Assembly (NCBI GenBank): GCA_017860075.1
Contig: JAFNAH010000054.1
Coordinates: 1-7,590, forward strand
Reading direction: 5' to 3'
From: Acidobacteriota bacterium
GTDB taxonomy: Bacteria; Acidobacteriota; UBA6911
Length of the DNA stretch: 7,590 nucleotides
Shown here: positions 6,658 through 7,590 of the stretch, in pieces
How the letters are laid out: every line of letters begins with the position of its first letter
Numbering within the stretch: the first letter of the stretch is position 1
Position numbers and translations under genes: made by a program
The notes under the pieces: generated by a model
Told to the model about the DNA's origin: nothing
The model's database searches: none
Seen by the model: only the letters and a program-made list of their open reading frames with translations

Positions 6658-7586
6658 CACTGGTCCCCCTTGATACTGCGGACCCGCGAGTCGTCGGGGC
6701 TCTCTTGAACGACGAACTGCTCGCCTGGAAATCCGAGCTCGGCTGGGATTACCGGGACGTTCAGCGCATACTCCAGTCCCTTATCGCCCGGAAGGCACTG
6801 CCAGGGTACCTGGCCGCCGAGAGCGAACAGCCTGTCGGCTACGTCTACTTCCTGTCCCATGCCGCCAAGGGAGTCATCGGTACGATCTACTGCATCGGGA
6901 ACCCTGCCTCGCAGCCGGTGGTGGACAGTCTGCTCGAGGCCGCCGTCACGGCACTGAGAAAGAACGTCTTCCTGAGGCGGATCGAAGCGCAGGTCATGCC
7001 TTTCCGCGGCGCAAATCTCACGAACGGGTTTCTGCGGCACGGCTTTGAGCTCTACCCGAGGCACTTCCTGGAACTCGACCTCGCGCGGCTTCCTGCCCGA
7101 GGCGCACCGGGAGTGGAGGGAAAAATCGTCTCATGGAGCCCGGCTCACCTCTCAGGAGCCGCCCGGGTTGCGTGGCTTGGTTATCGTAACCAGATCGACT
7201 CGCGAATCTGCGAGGACTACTGTACCGAATCGGGTTGTGAAGGCTATCTGAGAAGCCTGGTGGAAACCCCGGGCTGCGGTATTTTTCTTCCTGCGGCGTC
7301 CTACTGCGCGCTCGACAGCCGTGGCCTGGTCTGCGGTTTCATCACTGTCTCCAAGGTTTCCCCGACAGGAGCCATGATCCCTCAGATCAGCATCGTGCCA
7401 TCCCATCAGGGAAGGGGCTTGGGGAAAGCGCTCATGGCACACACCCTCTCTGCTTTGGCCCTCCAGGGCTACCGGACGGTCGGGCTGACGGTCACCGTGG
7501 AGAACCGGCGTGCAATCGAGTGGTATCACCGGGAGGGTTTCCGGTTGAGAAAGGAGTTCGCAGCCTACGTCTGGCAGCGGCCCTGA
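6645..7586 (+). CDS. Tandem GNAT-domain N-acetyltransferase
   Basis: GNAT enzymes move an acyl group from acyl-CoA to an amine. The 313-residue protein appears to hold two GNAT folds. The C-terminal one (about 160-310) is intact, with strand IPQISIVPSHQ leading into the pyrophosphate-binding loop QGRGLG (255-260), then LTVTVENRRAIEWYHREGF, the classic motif B segment. The N-terminal one (about 5-146) keeps the outline, with GYVYFL, a VIGTIYCIG strand, and RRIEAQVMPF followed by NGFLRHGFEL, but has no Q/RxxGxG/A loop, so it is probably a non-catalytic, structural or substrate-binding copy. Tandem forms with one degenerate half are known in the superfamily (for example mycothiol synthase), but nothing here points to a particular substrate. 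The ATG overlaps the end of the regulator gene by 13 bases and lacks a good Shine-Dalgarno, suggesting translational coupling. The stop is 4 bases from the window edge. Confidence 0.88.
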   Translation: MSDVTLVPLDTADPRVVGALLNDELLAWKSELGWDYRDVQRILQSLIARKALPGYLAAESEQPVGYVYFLSHAAKGVIGTIYCIGNPASQPVVDSLLEAAVTALRKNVFLRRIEAQVMPFRGANLTNGFLRHGFELYPRHFLELDLARLPARGAPGVEGKIVSWSPAHLSGAARVAWLGYRNQIDSRICEDYCTESGCEGYLRSLVETPGCGIFLPAASYCALDSRGLVCGFITVSKVSPTGAMIPQISIVPSHQGRGLGKALMAHTLSALALQGYRTVGLTVTVENRRAIEWYHREGFRLRKEFAAYVWQRP

Positions 7587-7590
7587 TACC

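Overview
The window is about 60% G+C and reads as ordinary bacterial chromosome. The best clue to the host is a secreted protein at 4197-5147 that resembles the VWFA-related proteins expanded in Acidobacteriota. A B12-type radical SAM protein, a REC/HD-GYP regulator and a small 'HVQTED' protein also fit Acidobacteriota or a similar deep-branching, soil or sediment Gram-negative lineage. This placement is inference; no rRNA or other strong marker is present.

Left part, minus strand (1-2457): three housekeeping genes are read right to left, lepB (signal peptidase I), carA and carB (small and large subunits of carbamoyl phosphate synthetase). carB is cut by the window edge after about 210 codons. 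carA and carB are separated by 2 bases and look translationally coupled. A 137-base GC-rich gap lies between lepB and carA; it contains a strong potential hairpin followed by a T6 run on the carA sense strand.

Middle (2458-2859): a roughly 400-base divergent intergenic region with no convincing gene. It holds a perfect 14-bp palindrome shortly upstream of the rightward genes, several smaller dyads and a weak -10-like box.

Right part, plus strand (2860-7586): five genes run in one direction with short or overlapping junctions. They are a cobalamin-binding-type radical SAM enzyme, a signal-peptide-bearing VWFA-related protein without a recognisable MIDAS metal site (start overlaps the previous stop by 4 bases), a 94-residue 'HVQTED' protein of unknown function with the strongest ribosome-binding site in the window, a REC/HD-GYP response regulator (probable cyclic-di-GMP phosphodiesterase), and a two-domain GNAT acetyltransferase overlapping it by 13 bases. 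The first two form one tight pair and the last three another, separated by 89 bases that hold a dyad abutting the Shine-Dalgarno sequence.

The housekeeping genes are conventional. The less explained part is the right-hand cluster, which puts a radical chemistry enzyme and an exported protein next to a phosphorylation-controlled c-di-GMP module, a small unknown and an acetyltransferase. No CRISPR array, transposon, tRNA or rRNA was seen.
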